Shown in pieces: positions 16,435 through 24,915 of a stretch of DNA of 64,000 bases; position 1 is the stretch's first letter, and every line of letters starts with the position of its first letter. Below the pieces are notes generated by a model. That model made no database searches, was not told the origin of the DNA, and was given only the letters and a program-made list of their open reading frames with translations. A program made the position numbers and the translations under genes. The stretch covers positions 1-64,000 of the forward strand of contig NZ_MJLT01000004.1 of NCBI RefSeq assembly GCF_001766675.1, given 5' to 3'. This DNA comes from Arthrobacter sp. SW1 (GTDB lineage: Bacteria > Actinomycetota > Actinomycetes > Actinomycetales > Micrococcaceae).

Positions 16435-18068
16435 TGGGCATCTTCGGGATGGACATCGAACAGGGCAAGGCCCTGGGCAAGCAGATGGAACAGGCTGCCG
16501 AACGCTTCACCCAGCTGGGCCGGAACCTCACCCCGGTCATCACGGGCAGCCCGTGGGACGGTCCTGACGGCAGGCGCTTCAAGAACGACTGGGAAGGCCA
16601 CCGGCACCAACTGCTCAGCACCTCCGAGGCTCTGCGCGCTGCCGCGAAGAAGGTCCAGGAACACGTCCGCGAACAGGAAAAGGCCAGCGGCTTCAAGGGT
16701 GCCCAGGGCGGACCCGGATTGTTCGAAAGCTTCGGCAGGCTGCTGTCTTCGGGTGCGTCCCGGGTGGAGTCCGCGGTGGATGGCCTGGTGGACGGGATCA
16801 AGGGCGGCATCGATTTCCTGAAGGACGGCGCCGAAGACGTCGCGGGCGGCGTGCGGGAAGGCGCCGAAGACGTGGCGGACGGCCTCAAGGACGGCGCCGG
16901 AAAGCTCCTGGGCGGGCTGAAGGACGGCGTCGACTTCTTGAAGGACGGTGCGGAAGACATTGCGGAGGGCGTGCAGGACGGCGCCGAAGACGCGCTCGAC
17001 TGGGCGATGAACAGCCCCTACTCACCGATCAACAACCTCCTCGACGCCGAAGGCGACGCGCTGGACGCCATCGGCAACATCGGCCGCCTGGGCTGGGACG
17101 CGCTGCGCACCGGCGAGCCGCCGTCGATCACCGAACTCGTGGCCGGCGGCGGGCAGCTCCTGGCTGCCGGGGCGAACCTGACGGCGGTCATTGGCAGCGG
17201 TGGCTTCTTCCACCCGCACCTGCTCGATGACGGCTCCCCCGAGGCCAGCGAACCCTACGAGGTGGGCGTCGGTGACGCTCCCACGGTCGACGGGCACAAG
17301 AACACCCCGGTTCCGGACAGCCTTTCCAGCATCCTGGGCGGCGTCACCGCAGCGTACGACGACGGCGGCAAGGACAACACCCCGGACGCCGCCGTCCGCA
17401 TCACCACCGTGGACAAGGGGGACGGCAACGGTCCGGCCTACATCGTCAGCATTCCCGGCACCTCCGAATGGAATGTGCAATCGGGCTCGAATCCCCTGGA
17501 CACCGTAGGCAACCTGTCCGCGGCGTCCGGTGACTCGTCCACCGCCAGCCAGGCCGTCCAGCTTGCCCTGGAGGAGGCCGGAGTCCCGAGCGATGCTCCC
17601 GTGATGCTGGTGGGCCATTCGCAGGGCGGAATCATCGCGGCCGGGCTCGCAGCCGATGAGGATTTCCGCAACGACTACAACGTCACGAACGTCCTGACCT
17701 ACGGGGCTCCGATCGATTCGACCCATATCCCGGACAACATCAACACCGTGGCCATCCAGCACCCGTACGACGTTGTCCCGCGCCTGGACCTCGGCAACGC
17801 CAAGCCGAGCCCCTTCGCCGGGATCCCGGCCATCCCGTGGTCCACCAGCCACGACGGTACCGTGGTCACCCTGCCCACCCCGGACGGCGTGGACGCCTGG
17901 GACGCCGCCGGCAACCACGATTACAACAACTACGCCGACTCGGTGGCCGCCAACGAAGGCTCCGGTGCCCTGGCCGATTACCGGAACGATCCGTCCACGC
18001 AGCGGTTCATCACGGACGATCCCAGCCATGTAACGTCGACGACGTCGAACATCAGCCGGAAGGAATAG
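16434..18068 (+). CDS. WXG100-like module fused to an alpha/beta-hydrolase (lipase-like) domain
   Basis: A 544-residue protein in three parts. Residues 1-100 are two long helices around a W-D-G turn (SPWDGPDGRRF, Trp41), as in type VII secretion WXG100 proteins. Residues about 110-190 are a helical Gly/Asp/Lys repeat built from FLKDGAEDVA and GVREGAEDVADGLKDG units. The rest is an alpha/beta-hydrolase with a nucleophile elbow GHSQGG (Ser396), a likely acid in HPYDVVPRLD, and a late histidine in GNHDYNNY. It has no Sec signal. It may be a secreted lipase or toxin using a type VII route, but no secretion ATPase is present in the window. A lipoprotein gene follows after five bases. Confidence 0.8.
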   Translation: MGIFGMDIEQGKALGKQMEQAAERFTQLGRNLTPVITGSPWDGPDGRRFKNDWEGHRHQLLSTSEALRAAAKKVQEHVREQEKASGFKGAQGGPGLFESFGRLLSSGASRVESAVDGLVDGIKGGIDFLKDGAEDVAGGVREGAEDVADGLKDGAGKLLGGLKDGVDFLKDGAEDIAEGVQDGAEDALDWAMNSPYSPINNLLDAEGDALDAIGNIGRLGWDALRTGEPPSITELVAGGGQLLAAGANLTAVIGSGGFFHPHLLDDGSPEASEPYEVGVGDAPTVDGHKNTPVPDSLSSILGGVTAAYDDGGKDNTPDAAVRITTVDKGDGNGPAYIVSIPGTSEWNVQSGSNPLDTVGNLSAASGDSSTASQAVQLALEEAGVPSDAPVMLVGHSQGGIIAAGLAADEDFRNDYNVTNVLTYGAPIDSTHIPDNINTVAIQHPYDVVPRLDLGNAKPSPFAGIPAIPWSTSHDGTVVTLPTPDGVDAWDAAGNHDYNNYADSVAANEGSGALADYRNDPSTQRFITDDPSHVTSTTSNISRKE

Positions 18069-18073
18069 CGGCT

Positions 18074-18484
18074 TTGCGGAAACTCAAGGTGGTCCTGCTT
18101 ATGGGAATCCTCTCGGCGCTCCTGGGCGCCTGCATGGGAAACAAGGGAACCTCGGACGCCGACTACGCCGGCAAGTACAAGGCCGCGGTGGCCTCCCTCG
18201 CGCACGTCGATAGCGTCGAGAGCAGCTACAAGACCGACGCCGGGATGGGCCGCACCGCCAGCCTCTACATCCGGGCGGACACCTCGGACAAAGCTGAGAT
18301 GATGGGGCTCCTCGAGGAAGCCTTCCCCGCGGTGGTCAAGGCGGCGGAGGGCGATCCCAACGTCAGCCTGGACATCCAGGTCACCGCCGCGGATGGTGCT
18401 ACCGCCGTCTCGCCGACACATCTGGGCTACTCCGGCACGGGGACCCTGAACAGCTACCGGGACTTCCTGAAGAAGAAGGGCTAG
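18074..18484 (+). CDS. Small lipoprotein of the WXG-hydrolase locus
   Basis: A 136-residue protein whose first 19 residues (basic RKLK, hydrophobic run, then LLGAC) form a lipoprotein signal with Cys about 19. I chose the TTG start at 18074, because it keeps the positive charges and lies about nine bases after AAGGAA. A later ATG at 18101 would lose the signal. The mature part is short, mixed alpha/beta, with GRTASLYIRADTS and DIQVTAADGA. No family is recognised. Its place right after a possible secreted hydrolase fits an immunity or accessory role, as inference only. Its stop overlaps the convergent DUF998 gene by the 4-bp CTAG. Confidence 0.75.
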   Translation: MRKLKVVLLMGILSALLGACMGNKGTSDADYAGKYKAAVASLAHVDSVESSYKTDAGMGRTASLYIRADTSDKAEMMGLLEEAFPAVVKAAEGDPNVSLDIQVTAADGATAVSPTHLGYSGTGTLNSYRDFLKKKG

Positions 18485-19257
18485 GACCCGGGCTGCAGGG
18501 AGCGGAGGGCGCGGAGCCGCCTCCGCTCCCGCTGCACCCGGTACGCGAGCAGGAGTCCCACGAAGGACAGCCCCAGGATGATCGGATACGCCATCATCCG
18601 TTCGACCGCGCCGGGCTCCTCCACGCGCAGGCCCGAGGCCAGCACGAACACCGTGGCGCCGAGGGACACCAGGCCGAAGAGCAGCACGAGCCAGGACATC
18701 GAGGTGCGGCGCAGCCACACGAGGCCCAGCAGCAGCAAGGCCAGCGGCGCCGCGATGAAGTAGAACCCGGCCCCCGTCAGGTGCCAGGCCAAGAACGTGT
18801 CTTCCGGGACCAGGCCCACCACGGCCTGGCCCACCCCGCCCAGCAGGACCAGGGCCCGGAACGCTCCCGCGGCCAGCCACGGAATCCTGCCGGGCCCGCG
18901 ACGGACCACCCGCTCCCCCGGCTGCGCGGCCACGCTCAGAAGGGGCGAACTCAACAGGACCGCGCCCAGCACCATGGCCACGCCCTGCAGCACGAAGGAC
19001 GCGTTCATGAGCCAATTCAGCGGGGAGCAGACTTCATAGCCGTTGAACGGTCCGCAGTGGGCCGCGCCGAGGTCGCTGATCACGTGGCTGCGCCGGTCGT
19101 ACGCAGGATCGCCCTGCCACGCAGTCATCGCCGCGGCCTCCACCACGAAGTAGTGGATCAGGCTCAAGGAGGCCCAGGCACCCACCAGTTCGCGCCGCCC
19201 GGCGAGGTCCGGCAAGAGTCCACGGTCCCGCGTGCGCGGGGCACCCGCCGTCGTCAT
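18481..19257 (-). CDS. DUF998-type membrane protein, copy 1
   Basis: A 258-residue protein with six or seven hydrophobic helices. The family pattern is HVISDLGAAHCG, a conserved CSPLNWLMNASFVLQG helix, and GLVPEDTFLAWHLTGAGFYF. DUF998 members are uncharacterised membrane proteins. I use the ATG at 19257: CATAAT (19265-19270) ends seven bases upstream, and the longer version adds only an arginine run. It is a paralogue of the next gene on the same strand, with the same order of motifs. Confidence 0.82.
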   Translation of the reverse strand: MTTAGAPRTRDRGLLPDLAGRRELVGAWASLSLIHYFVVEAAAMTAWQGDPAYDRRSHVISDLGAAHCGPFNGYEVCSPLNWLMNASFVLQGVAMVLGAVLLSSPLLSVAAQPGERVVRRGPGRIPWLAAGAFRALVLLGGVGQAVVGLVPEDTFLAWHLTGAGFYFIAAPLALLLLGLVWLRRTSMSWLVLLFGLVSLGATVFVLASGLRVEEPGAVERMMAYPIILGLSFVGLLLAYRVQRERRRLRALRSLQPGS

Positions 19258-19326
19258 AGCGCCAATTATGGACCCGCGACGGCGGCGCCGCACCGGGGCC
19301 GGATGCCCGACGGCGGCCTGCCGCCC

Positions 19327-20115
19327 TCAGCCGGCGGCGCGGTTCGGGCGTGCGGCGCGGGCCTGCGCCTTCAGGACCTTGCGGACGCGGCGGACACGGC
19401 GTCCGATCACCAGGCCCGCGGCGGAAAAGCCGATCGTTACGGGGTAGGCCATGAGGCGTTCCAGGGTCCCTGGTTCAGGGATGTCCATGCGGGTCACCGC
19501 GCCCACGATCAAGGCCACCAGTGTGACGCCTCCGCAGGCCAGCAGGAACCAGCTGGCCCGTGTATGTGGAATCCACAGGAAGCCAAGCAGGAGCAGCGCG
19601 AACGCGCCGCCGGTGAAGAACATCAGCGCCCCCACGAAGTGCCAGGGCGAATCGAAGTCCTCCGGGACCAGGCCGACGATGATGGTTCCGGCGCCTGCCA
19701 CCCCGGTAAACACCCTGGCGGCCACGGCGCCGCTCCATCCGCGCCGGAAAGCCAGGCCTTCCCCCGGTTGTGCGCCCGGTCTGGCGGCGATGCTCAGTAG
19801 CGAAGAACCCAACAGGATGGCGCCGAGGAGCAGGCCCAGGCCCTGGACCACGAAGGACAGGTTCATGAGCAGGTGCAGGGGCGAACAGACGTTGCGGCCG
19901 TCGTAGATTCCGCAGCTGACGGCGCCCAGGTCGCTGATGAAGCCGGTGCGGCGGTCGTACGGTTCGGGGCCGGCCCAGGCGGCAATCACGGCGGTTTCGG
20001 CGGCGAAGTACTGCACCACGCTGAGCTCGGCCCAGGCGCCCACCAGCGCCCTCGGGTTGCCAAGGTCCGGCAGGAAGCTCCCCGGTACGGCCCGGGCGGG
20101 CATCTGCTTTCTCAT
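19327..20115 (-). CDS. DUF998-type membrane protein, copy 2
   Basis: A 262-residue paralogue of the neighbouring gene. It shares YDRRTGFISDLGAVSCG, NVCSPLHLLMNLSFVVQG and GLVPEDFDSPWHFVGALMFF, and ends in a basic tail (RRVRRVRKVLKAQARAARPN). Both probably descend from a local duplication. The start is the ATG at 20115; TAGGCT lies eight bases upstream and the longer frame runs back to the tRNA gene. The function is unknown and the substrate or partner cannot be inferred. Confidence 0.82.
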   Translation of the reverse strand: MRKQMPARAVPGSFLPDLGNPRALVGAWAELSVVQYFAAETAVIAAWAGPEPYDRRTGFISDLGAVSCGIYDGRNVCSPLHLLMNLSFVVQGLGLLLGAILLGSSLLSIAARPGAQPGEGLAFRRGWSGAVAARVFTGVAGAGTIIVGLVPEDFDSPWHFVGALMFFTGGAFALLLLGFLWIPHTRASWFLLACGGVTLVALIVGAVTRMDIPEPGTLERLMAYPVTIGFSAAGLVIGRRVRRVRKVLKAQARAARPNRAAG

Positions 20116-20229
20116 CAGGGCCCAGCCTAGTATGGGCTCACTCGCGCAAGCAGCGCGGTGGTTCGGAGGGCCCGCACCCAGCTTGTATGCTTGTATGCGT
20201 GTCCGGCGCCTTGCGGTAACCGGGCACAT

Positions 20230-20302
20230 GCCCTCGTAGCTCAGTGGATAGAGCACGGCTCTCCTAAAGCCGGTGTCGTTGGTTCGATTCCAATCGAGGG
20301 CA
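20230..20302 (+). tRNA. tRNA-Arg, anticodon CCU
   Basis: The acceptor arm GCCCTCG pairs with CGAGGGC, followed by discriminator A. The D arm starts at GTAGCTCAGTGGATAGAGC. The anticodon stem CGGCT/AGCCG encloses CTCCTAA with anticodon CCT (reads AGG). The T arm is TTGGTTCGATTCCAA. The CCA end is not encoded. AGG is rare in GC-rich actinobacteria. Confidence 0.95.
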
Positions 20303-20312
20303 CTTGACTGAC

Positions 20313-20747
20313 ATGCAGCCCGTCCCGGATCTCCGCGCCTGGCTTGCCGGCCGCTGGACCGTGGAACGCACCTTGTGGGACCGCGGCAGCGGCACCCGCG
20401 GAACCTTCACCGGCGTCGCGCACTACTCTGAAACGCCCGACGGCGGCCTCCACTACCGCGAAGACGGAACCCTTGAGTGGGGCAGCCACAGCGGCCCGGC
20501 CTCCCGCGAGTACCTTCTGAAGCCGGCGGACTCCCCGGATGCGATGGACATGTTCTTCCCCGACGGCCGGCCCTTCCACCGCATGAGCTTCGCGCCGGAC
20601 GCCGCGCAGGACCGCCATTGGTGCGATCCCGACGACTACGCCGTGAACTACCGCCGGCTCGGCCCCGATTCCTTCGCGTACAGCTGGGATGTGCACGGCC
20701 CGGCGAAGGACCTTTTGCTCGAATCCACCCTGAGGAGGCACCCGTGA
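20313..20747 (+). CDS. DUF6314 family protein
   Basis: A 144-residue cytoplasmic protein with the family's opening RAWLAGRWTVERTLWDRGSG, a central HYREDGTLEWG, a late DDYAVNYRRLGPDSFAYSWDVHGP and a basic end. It looks like a small lipocalin/heme-binding-like beta-barrel, with no catalytic motif visible. The ATG at 20313 begins ten bases after the tRNA gene. A TTG at 20304 is possible, but it would start one base after the tRNA. The 3' side of the tRNA acceptor stem (GAGGG) is the only ribosome-site-like sequence. It overlaps the Nudix gene by GTGA, so the two are coupled. Confidence 0.75.
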   Translation: MQPVPDLRAWLAGRWTVERTLWDRGSGTRGTFTGVAHYSETPDGGLHYREDGTLEWGSHSGPASREYLLKPADSPDAMDMFFPDGRPFHRMSFAPDAAQDRHWCDPDDYAVNYRRLGPDSFAYSWDVHGPAKDLLLESTLRRHP

Positions 20748-21142
20748 AGGATCTGATCGTGGTCAGCGCGGTTTGTGTGTATGACGAAGCCGGCCGGCTG
20801 CTGACGGTCCGCAAGCGCGGCACGGACAAGTTCATGCACCCCGGCGGCAAGCCGGAACCCGGCGAAACCGCTGCCCAGGCGGCGTCGCGGGAACTCGCCG
20901 AGGAAGTCGGCATCAACGTTGCCCCCGAGGACCTCGAGCTGATGGGCGTCTACCTGGCCACCGCCGCGAACGAGGCCGCCACGGACATCGAGGCCACCGT
21001 TTTCACCGCCCCGGGACACTGGGAGGCGCACCCTTCGGCAGAAATCGCCGAGATCCGCTGGCTGGACCTCGGCGCCGAACTGCCGGAGGACCTTGCCCCG
21101 CTGCTCACCGAGCATGTCCTCCCGGCCCTCGCCCGGCAGTAG
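20744..21142 (+). CDS. Nudix hydrolase
   Basis: A 132-residue hydrolase of nucleoside diphosphate-linked compounds. The Nudix box is complete and canonical: GGKPEPGETAAQAA, then SRELAEEVGI (about residues 31-54). No side motif defines the substrate, so it may be a house-cleaning or MutT-like enzyme. The start is the GTG at 20744, five bases after GAGGAGG and overlapping the end of the DUF6314 gene. It is convergent with the ABC exporter gene, with three bases between the two stops. Confidence 0.92.
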   Translation: MKDLIVVSAVCVYDEAGRLLTVRKRGTDKFMHPGGKPEPGETAAQAASRELAEEVGINVAPEDLELMGVYLATAANEAATDIEATVFTAPGHWEAHPSAEIAEIRWLDLGAELPEDLAPLLTEHVLPALARQ

Positions 21143-21145
21143 CGT

Positions 21146-23059
21146 TTACGCCTCCGGCATGGCCTCCTGCGCCACGGCCGTCGCCTCCGCGAACTGCGTG
21201 TTGTAGAGCTCCGCGTAACGTCCGCCCGCGGCGAGGAGTTCACCGTGCGTGCCGCGCTCCACGATCCGCCCGTCCTCCACCACCAGGATGGCGTCCGCCG
21301 CGCGGATCGTGGACAAACGGTGGGCAATCACGACGGCGGTGCGCCCCTGGAGTGCCTCGCCGAGGGCCGCCTGCACGGCGGCTTCGCTCGTGGAGTCCAG
21401 TGCCGCCGTCGCCTCATCGAGGATGACCACGCGCGGCTGGGCGATCAGCAAACGGGCAATGGTGAGCCGCTGCCGTTCGCCGCCGGAGAGCCGGTAGCCG
21501 CGCTCCCCCACCACGGTCTCCAGTCCGTCGGGCAAGGACCGGACCATGTCTTCCAGCCGGGCACGCCGCAGCACATCCCACATCTCTTCCTCGGTGGCGT
21601 CGGGCCGGGCCAGGCGCAGGTTGGAGGCGATGCTTTCGTGGAACAGGTGCCCGTCCTGGGTGACCATGCCCAGGGTGTCGCGGAGCGAATCGAAGGTGAC
21701 GTCGCGGACGTCCAGGCCGGTTCCGGGCCCGTGTCCGCCCAGGCGCACGGCTCCGGAGTCGACGTCGTACAGGCGGGAGAGCAGCTGGGCCACGGTGGAC
21801 TTGCCGGCGCCGGAGGAGCCCACCAGGGCTACGGTCTGGCCGGCCTCCACGCGGAAGCTGATCCCGTGCAGCACCTCTTCGCCGCCGCGGGTGTCCAGCA
21901 CCGCCACTTCCTCGAGGGAGGCCAGGGACACCTTGTCCGCGGAGGGATATCCGAAGCGGACGTCGTCGAACTCCACGGCAACCGGCCCCTCGGGAACGGC
22001 CACGGCTCCGGGCTTCTCCTTGATGAGCGGCTCGAGGTCCAGGATTTCGAAGACACGCTCGAAGCTCACCAGGGCACTCATGATCTCCACCCGGGCGTTG
22101 GACAGCGCGGTAAGCGGGGCGTACAGGCGGGTCAGCAGCAGGGCCAGCACCACGACGTCGCCGGCTGCCAACTGCCCTTCCAGCGCCAGCCAGCCGCCCA
22201 GGCCGTAGACCAGGGCGAGCGCGAGGGCCGAAACCAGGGTGAGCGCCGTGATGAAGGTGAACTGCAGCATGGCCGTCCGGACGCCGATGTCCCGGACCCG
22301 GCCGGCCCGCAGCGCGAACTCGGCGGACTCGTCGTCCGGCCGGCCGAAGAGCTTCACCAGGGTGGCGCCGGGCGCGGAGAAGCGCTCAGTCATCTGGGTG
22401 CCCATGGCGGCGTTGTGGGACGCGGCTTCACGGCGAAGGTCGGCCAGTTTGGAACCCATGCGCCGGGCCGGGATCAGGAACACCGGCAGCAGCACCATGG
22501 CCAGCACGGTCACCAGCCAGGAGGTGTTGAGCATGACCGCGAGGGTCAGTGCGAGCGCCACCACGTTGCTGACCACGCCGGAAAGGGTGCCGGCGAACGC
22601 GGACTGCGCGCCGATGACGTCGTTGTTGAGCCGGCTGACCAGGGCGCCGGTGCGGGTGCGGGTGAAGAAGGCGATCGGCATGCGCTGCACGTGGTCGAAC
22701 ACGCGGGTGCGCAGGTCAACGATCACCCCTTCGCCGATCGTGGAGGACAGCCAGCGGGTCAGCAGCCCCAGCCCGGCCTCGGCCACGGCCACGATCGCGA
22801 TCAGCACGGCCAGCCACACCACTGCGCCGGCGTCGGAGCCCGCGATGATCGCGTCCACCACGCGCCCGGCGAGCACCGGGGTGGCCACAGCCAGGATGGC
22901 GCCGCCGATCGAGGCGAGCACGAAGGCGATCAGCCGGGCCCTGTGCGGCTTGGCGAACGCCAGGACGCGCTTGAGGGTTTCCTTGGAGAACGGCTGCGAA
23001 CCGCTCTTGGCCCGGGTGATGTTGTAGAGCGACGTCCACGCCACGCGGTCCATGCTCAT
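21146..23059 (-). CDS. ABC exporter (fused permease and ATPase)
   Basis: Half-size ABC exporter of 637 residues that works as a dimer. Six helices lie in residues about 35-330, with FDHVQRMPIAFFTRTRTG as the coupling loop. The nucleotide-binding domain has GSSGAGKST (Walker A), RLSGGERQRLTIARLL (signature) and VVILDEATAALD (Walker B). Such proteins export drugs, lipids or peptides, and the substrate is not evident here. The start overlaps the stop of the ABC-F gene by ATGA, so the two are translated together. An antibiotic-related role is suggested by that partner. Confidence 0.92.
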   Translation of the reverse strand: MSMDRVAWTSLYNITRAKSGSQPFSKETLKRVLAFAKPHRARLIAFVLASIGGAILAVATPVLAGRVVDAIIAGSDAGAVVWLAVLIAIVAVAEAGLGLLTRWLSSTIGEGVIVDLRTRVFDHVQRMPIAFFTRTRTGALVSRLNNDVIGAQSAFAGTLSGVVSNVVALALTLAVMLNTSWLVTVLAMVLLPVFLIPARRMGSKLADLRREAASHNAAMGTQMTERFSAPGATLVKLFGRPDDESAEFALRAGRVRDIGVRTAMLQFTFITALTLVSALALALVYGLGGWLALEGQLAAGDVVVLALLLTRLYAPLTALSNARVEIMSALVSFERVFEILDLEPLIKEKPGAVAVPEGPVAVEFDDVRFGYPSADKVSLASLEEVAVLDTRGGEEVLHGISFRVEAGQTVALVGSSGAGKSTVAQLLSRLYDVDSGAVRLGGHGPGTGLDVRDVTFDSLRDTLGMVTQDGHLFHESIASNLRLARPDATEEEMWDVLRRARLEDMVRSLPDGLETVVGERGYRLSGGERQRLTIARLLIAQPRVVILDEATAALDSTSEAAVQAALGEALQGRTAVVIAHRLSTIRAADAILVVEDGRIVERGTHGELLAAGGRYAELYNTQFAEATAVAQEAMPEA

Positions 23060-24720
23060 TGTGTGGGTCCTCCTGTTGCATGCTGGAGTTCGGTGACCTG
23101 GCCGTCCTCGACGTGCCAGCGCAGGTCCAGGCGCACGTTGTCGAGCAGCCGGCGGTCGTGCGTGACCAGCAGCAGCGCGCCATCGTAGCTTTCCAGGGCC
23201 TGTTCAAGTTGTTCGATGGCGGGCAGGTCCAGGTGGTTGGTGGGCTCGTCCAGGACCAGGACGTTCACGCCGCGGGCCTGCAGCAGCGCGAGCGCGGCGC
23301 GGGTCCGCTCCCCCGGGGACAGCGAGTCGACGGTCCGCGAGGTGTGGTCGGCTTTCAGCCCGAACTTCGCCAGCAGGGTCCGCACCTCTGCGGTCGGCCA
23401 GTCGGCCAGGACATTTTCGACGGCGGCCGCCAGGGTGAGGTGCCCCGCCAGGAGGCCGCGGGCCTGGTCGATTTCGCCGATGGCGAGTGACGCTCCCAAG
23501 GAGGCCTCGCCGTCGTCGGGGGCTGTAATGCCGAGCAGCAGGCCCAGGAGCGTCGACTTTCCGGCCCCGTTGGGGCCCGTGATGCCGATCCGCTCGCCGG
23601 CGTTCAGCTGCAGGTTCACCGGTCCCAGCGTGAAGTCTCCCTGGCGTACGACGGCGTCCCGCAGCGTTGCGACCACCGCGCTGGAACGCGGGGCGGCACC
23701 GATGCTGAACTGCAGCTGCCATTCCTTCCGCGGCTCTTCGACTTCCTCGAGGCGCGCGATCCGGGATTCCATCTGGCGGACCTTCTGGGCCTGCTTCTCC
23801 GAGGATTCCGTGTTGGCGGCGCGGCGGATCTTGTCGTTGTCCGGGTTCTTCTTCATGGCGTTGCGGACGCCCTGGGAGCTCCATTCGCGCTGCGTGCGGG
23901 CGCGGGACACGAGATCAGCTTTGGTAGCCGCGTATTCCTCGTAGCGTTCGCGGGCGTGCCGCTTGGCCACGGCGCGTTCTTCGAGGAAAGAGTCGTAGCC
24001 GCCGTCGTACACGGCCACCGAGTTCTGGGCCAGGTCCAGTTCCACGATCCGGGTGACGCAGCGGGCCAGGAATTCGCGGTCGTGGGACACCAGCACCACG
24101 CCGCCGCGCAGGCCCTGGACGAACTTCTCCAGCCGGGCCAGGCCGTCCAGGTCGAGGTCGTTGGTGGGTTCGTCCAGGAGGACGACGTCGAAGCGGCTGA
24201 GCAGCAGGGCCGCGAGCGCCACCCGCGCGGCCTGCCCGCCGGACAGCCCGGTCATCAGGGCGTCGTCGCCGGTCTCCAGGCCGAGTTCACTCAGCACGGC
24301 CGGAATGCGTTCTTCGAGGTCCGCGGCGCCGGAGGCCATCCAGCGGTCGAAGGCAAGGGAGTACGCGTCATCGCTGCCGGGGGCGCCGCTGCCCAGGGCT
24401 TCGGCGGCGGCTTCCATTTCCGCGGTCGCAGCGGCGCAACCGGTACGACGGGCGATGTAGGCGGCCACCGTTTCACCCGGCGTCCGTTCATGCTCCTGCG
24501 GCAGCCAGCCCACGAAGGCATCGGCCGGTGCCAGGCTGACGGTGCCTTCCTGCGGGCGGTCCGCCCCGGCCAGGATGCGCAGCAGGGTGGACTTGCCGGC
24601 GCCGTTGGCGCCCACCACGCCCACGACGTCGCCGGGCGCCACCGTCAGGGAGAGCTTGGAGAAGAGGGTTCGGTGACCGTGGCCGCCGGAGAGGTCCTTG
24701 GCGACGAGTGTTGCAGTCAT
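23056..24720 (-). CDS. ABC-F family ATPase (ribosome-associated, possible antibiotic protection)
   Basis: A 554-residue soluble protein with two ABC domains and no membrane helices. It has GANGAGKST and GPNGAGKST (two Walker A motifs), LSGGQAARVALAALLLS and LSPGERTRAALALL (signatures), and LLDEPTNDLDL and LVLDEPTNHLDL (Walker B). The linker between the domains (about 245-320) is long and basic, the region that reaches into the ribosome in ABC-F proteins. Members either assist translation or protect ribosomes from antibiotics. A leader with a terminator hairpin and coupling to an ABC exporter favour the second, as inference. Confidence 0.9.
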   Translation of the reverse strand: MTATLVAKDLSGGHGHRTLFSKLSLTVAPGDVVGVVGANGAGKSTLLRILAGADRPQEGTVSLAPADAFVGWLPQEHERTPGETVAAYIARRTGCAAATAEMEAAAEALGSGAPGSDDAYSLAFDRWMASGAADLEERIPAVLSELGLETGDDALMTGLSGGQAARVALAALLLSRFDVVLLDEPTNDLDLDGLARLEKFVQGLRGGVVLVSHDREFLARCVTRIVELDLAQNSVAVYDGGYDSFLEERAVAKRHARERYEEYAATKADLVSRARTQREWSSQGVRNAMKKNPDNDKIRRAANTESSEKQAQKVRQMESRIARLEEVEEPRKEWQLQFSIGAAPRSSAVVATLRDAVVRQGDFTLGPVNLQLNAGERIGITGPNGAGKSTLLGLLLGITAPDDGEASLGASLAIGEIDQARGLLAGHLTLAAAVENVLADWPTAEVRTLLAKFGLKADHTSRTVDSLSPGERTRAALALLQARGVNVLVLDEPTNHLDLPAIEQLEQALESYDGALLLVTHDRRLLDNVRLDLRWHVEDGQVTELQHATGGPTQ

Positions 24721-24778
24721 TGTCCAATCCTCTCACCGGAAGCGGGCCTGCGTTTCCGGGCAGTCCGTTTCCGGGCAT

Positions 24779-24826
24779 GGAAAAACCCGCTGGTCCGGAC
24801 TTGGGGGGTGTTCGGACCAGCGGGTT
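24779..24826 (-). terminator. Terminator hairpin inside the ABC-F leader (candidate attenuator)
   Basis: AACCCGCTGGTCCG (24784-24797 on the plus strand) and CGGACCAGCGGGTT (24813-24826) form a perfect 14-bp stem with a 15-base loop. In the minus direction it is followed by TTTTT, so it is oriented to stop transcription before the ABC-F gene at 24720. No other minus-strand gene lies upstream to need a terminator. TATGCT (24836-24841) could be a -10 just ahead of it. Confidence 0.75.
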
Positions 24827-24915
24827 CGAAACACGAGCATAATTCAAGATGATCCGCAAGTAAAATCGGACCGATTACCCTGTTTTTGTTCATGTACCCG
24901 TCGCGAAAGTCGAGC

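Noticed and set aside
16780-17010. DNA repeats inside the WXG-hydrolase gene taken as a possible CRISPR or mobile element
   Set aside because: They are imperfect, in frame, and encode a helical Gly/Asp/Lys repeat of the protein.
21245-23188. A 647-codon plus-strand frame opposite the ABC exporter
   Set aside because: Histidine/glycine-rich shadow of the exporter gene with no motif.
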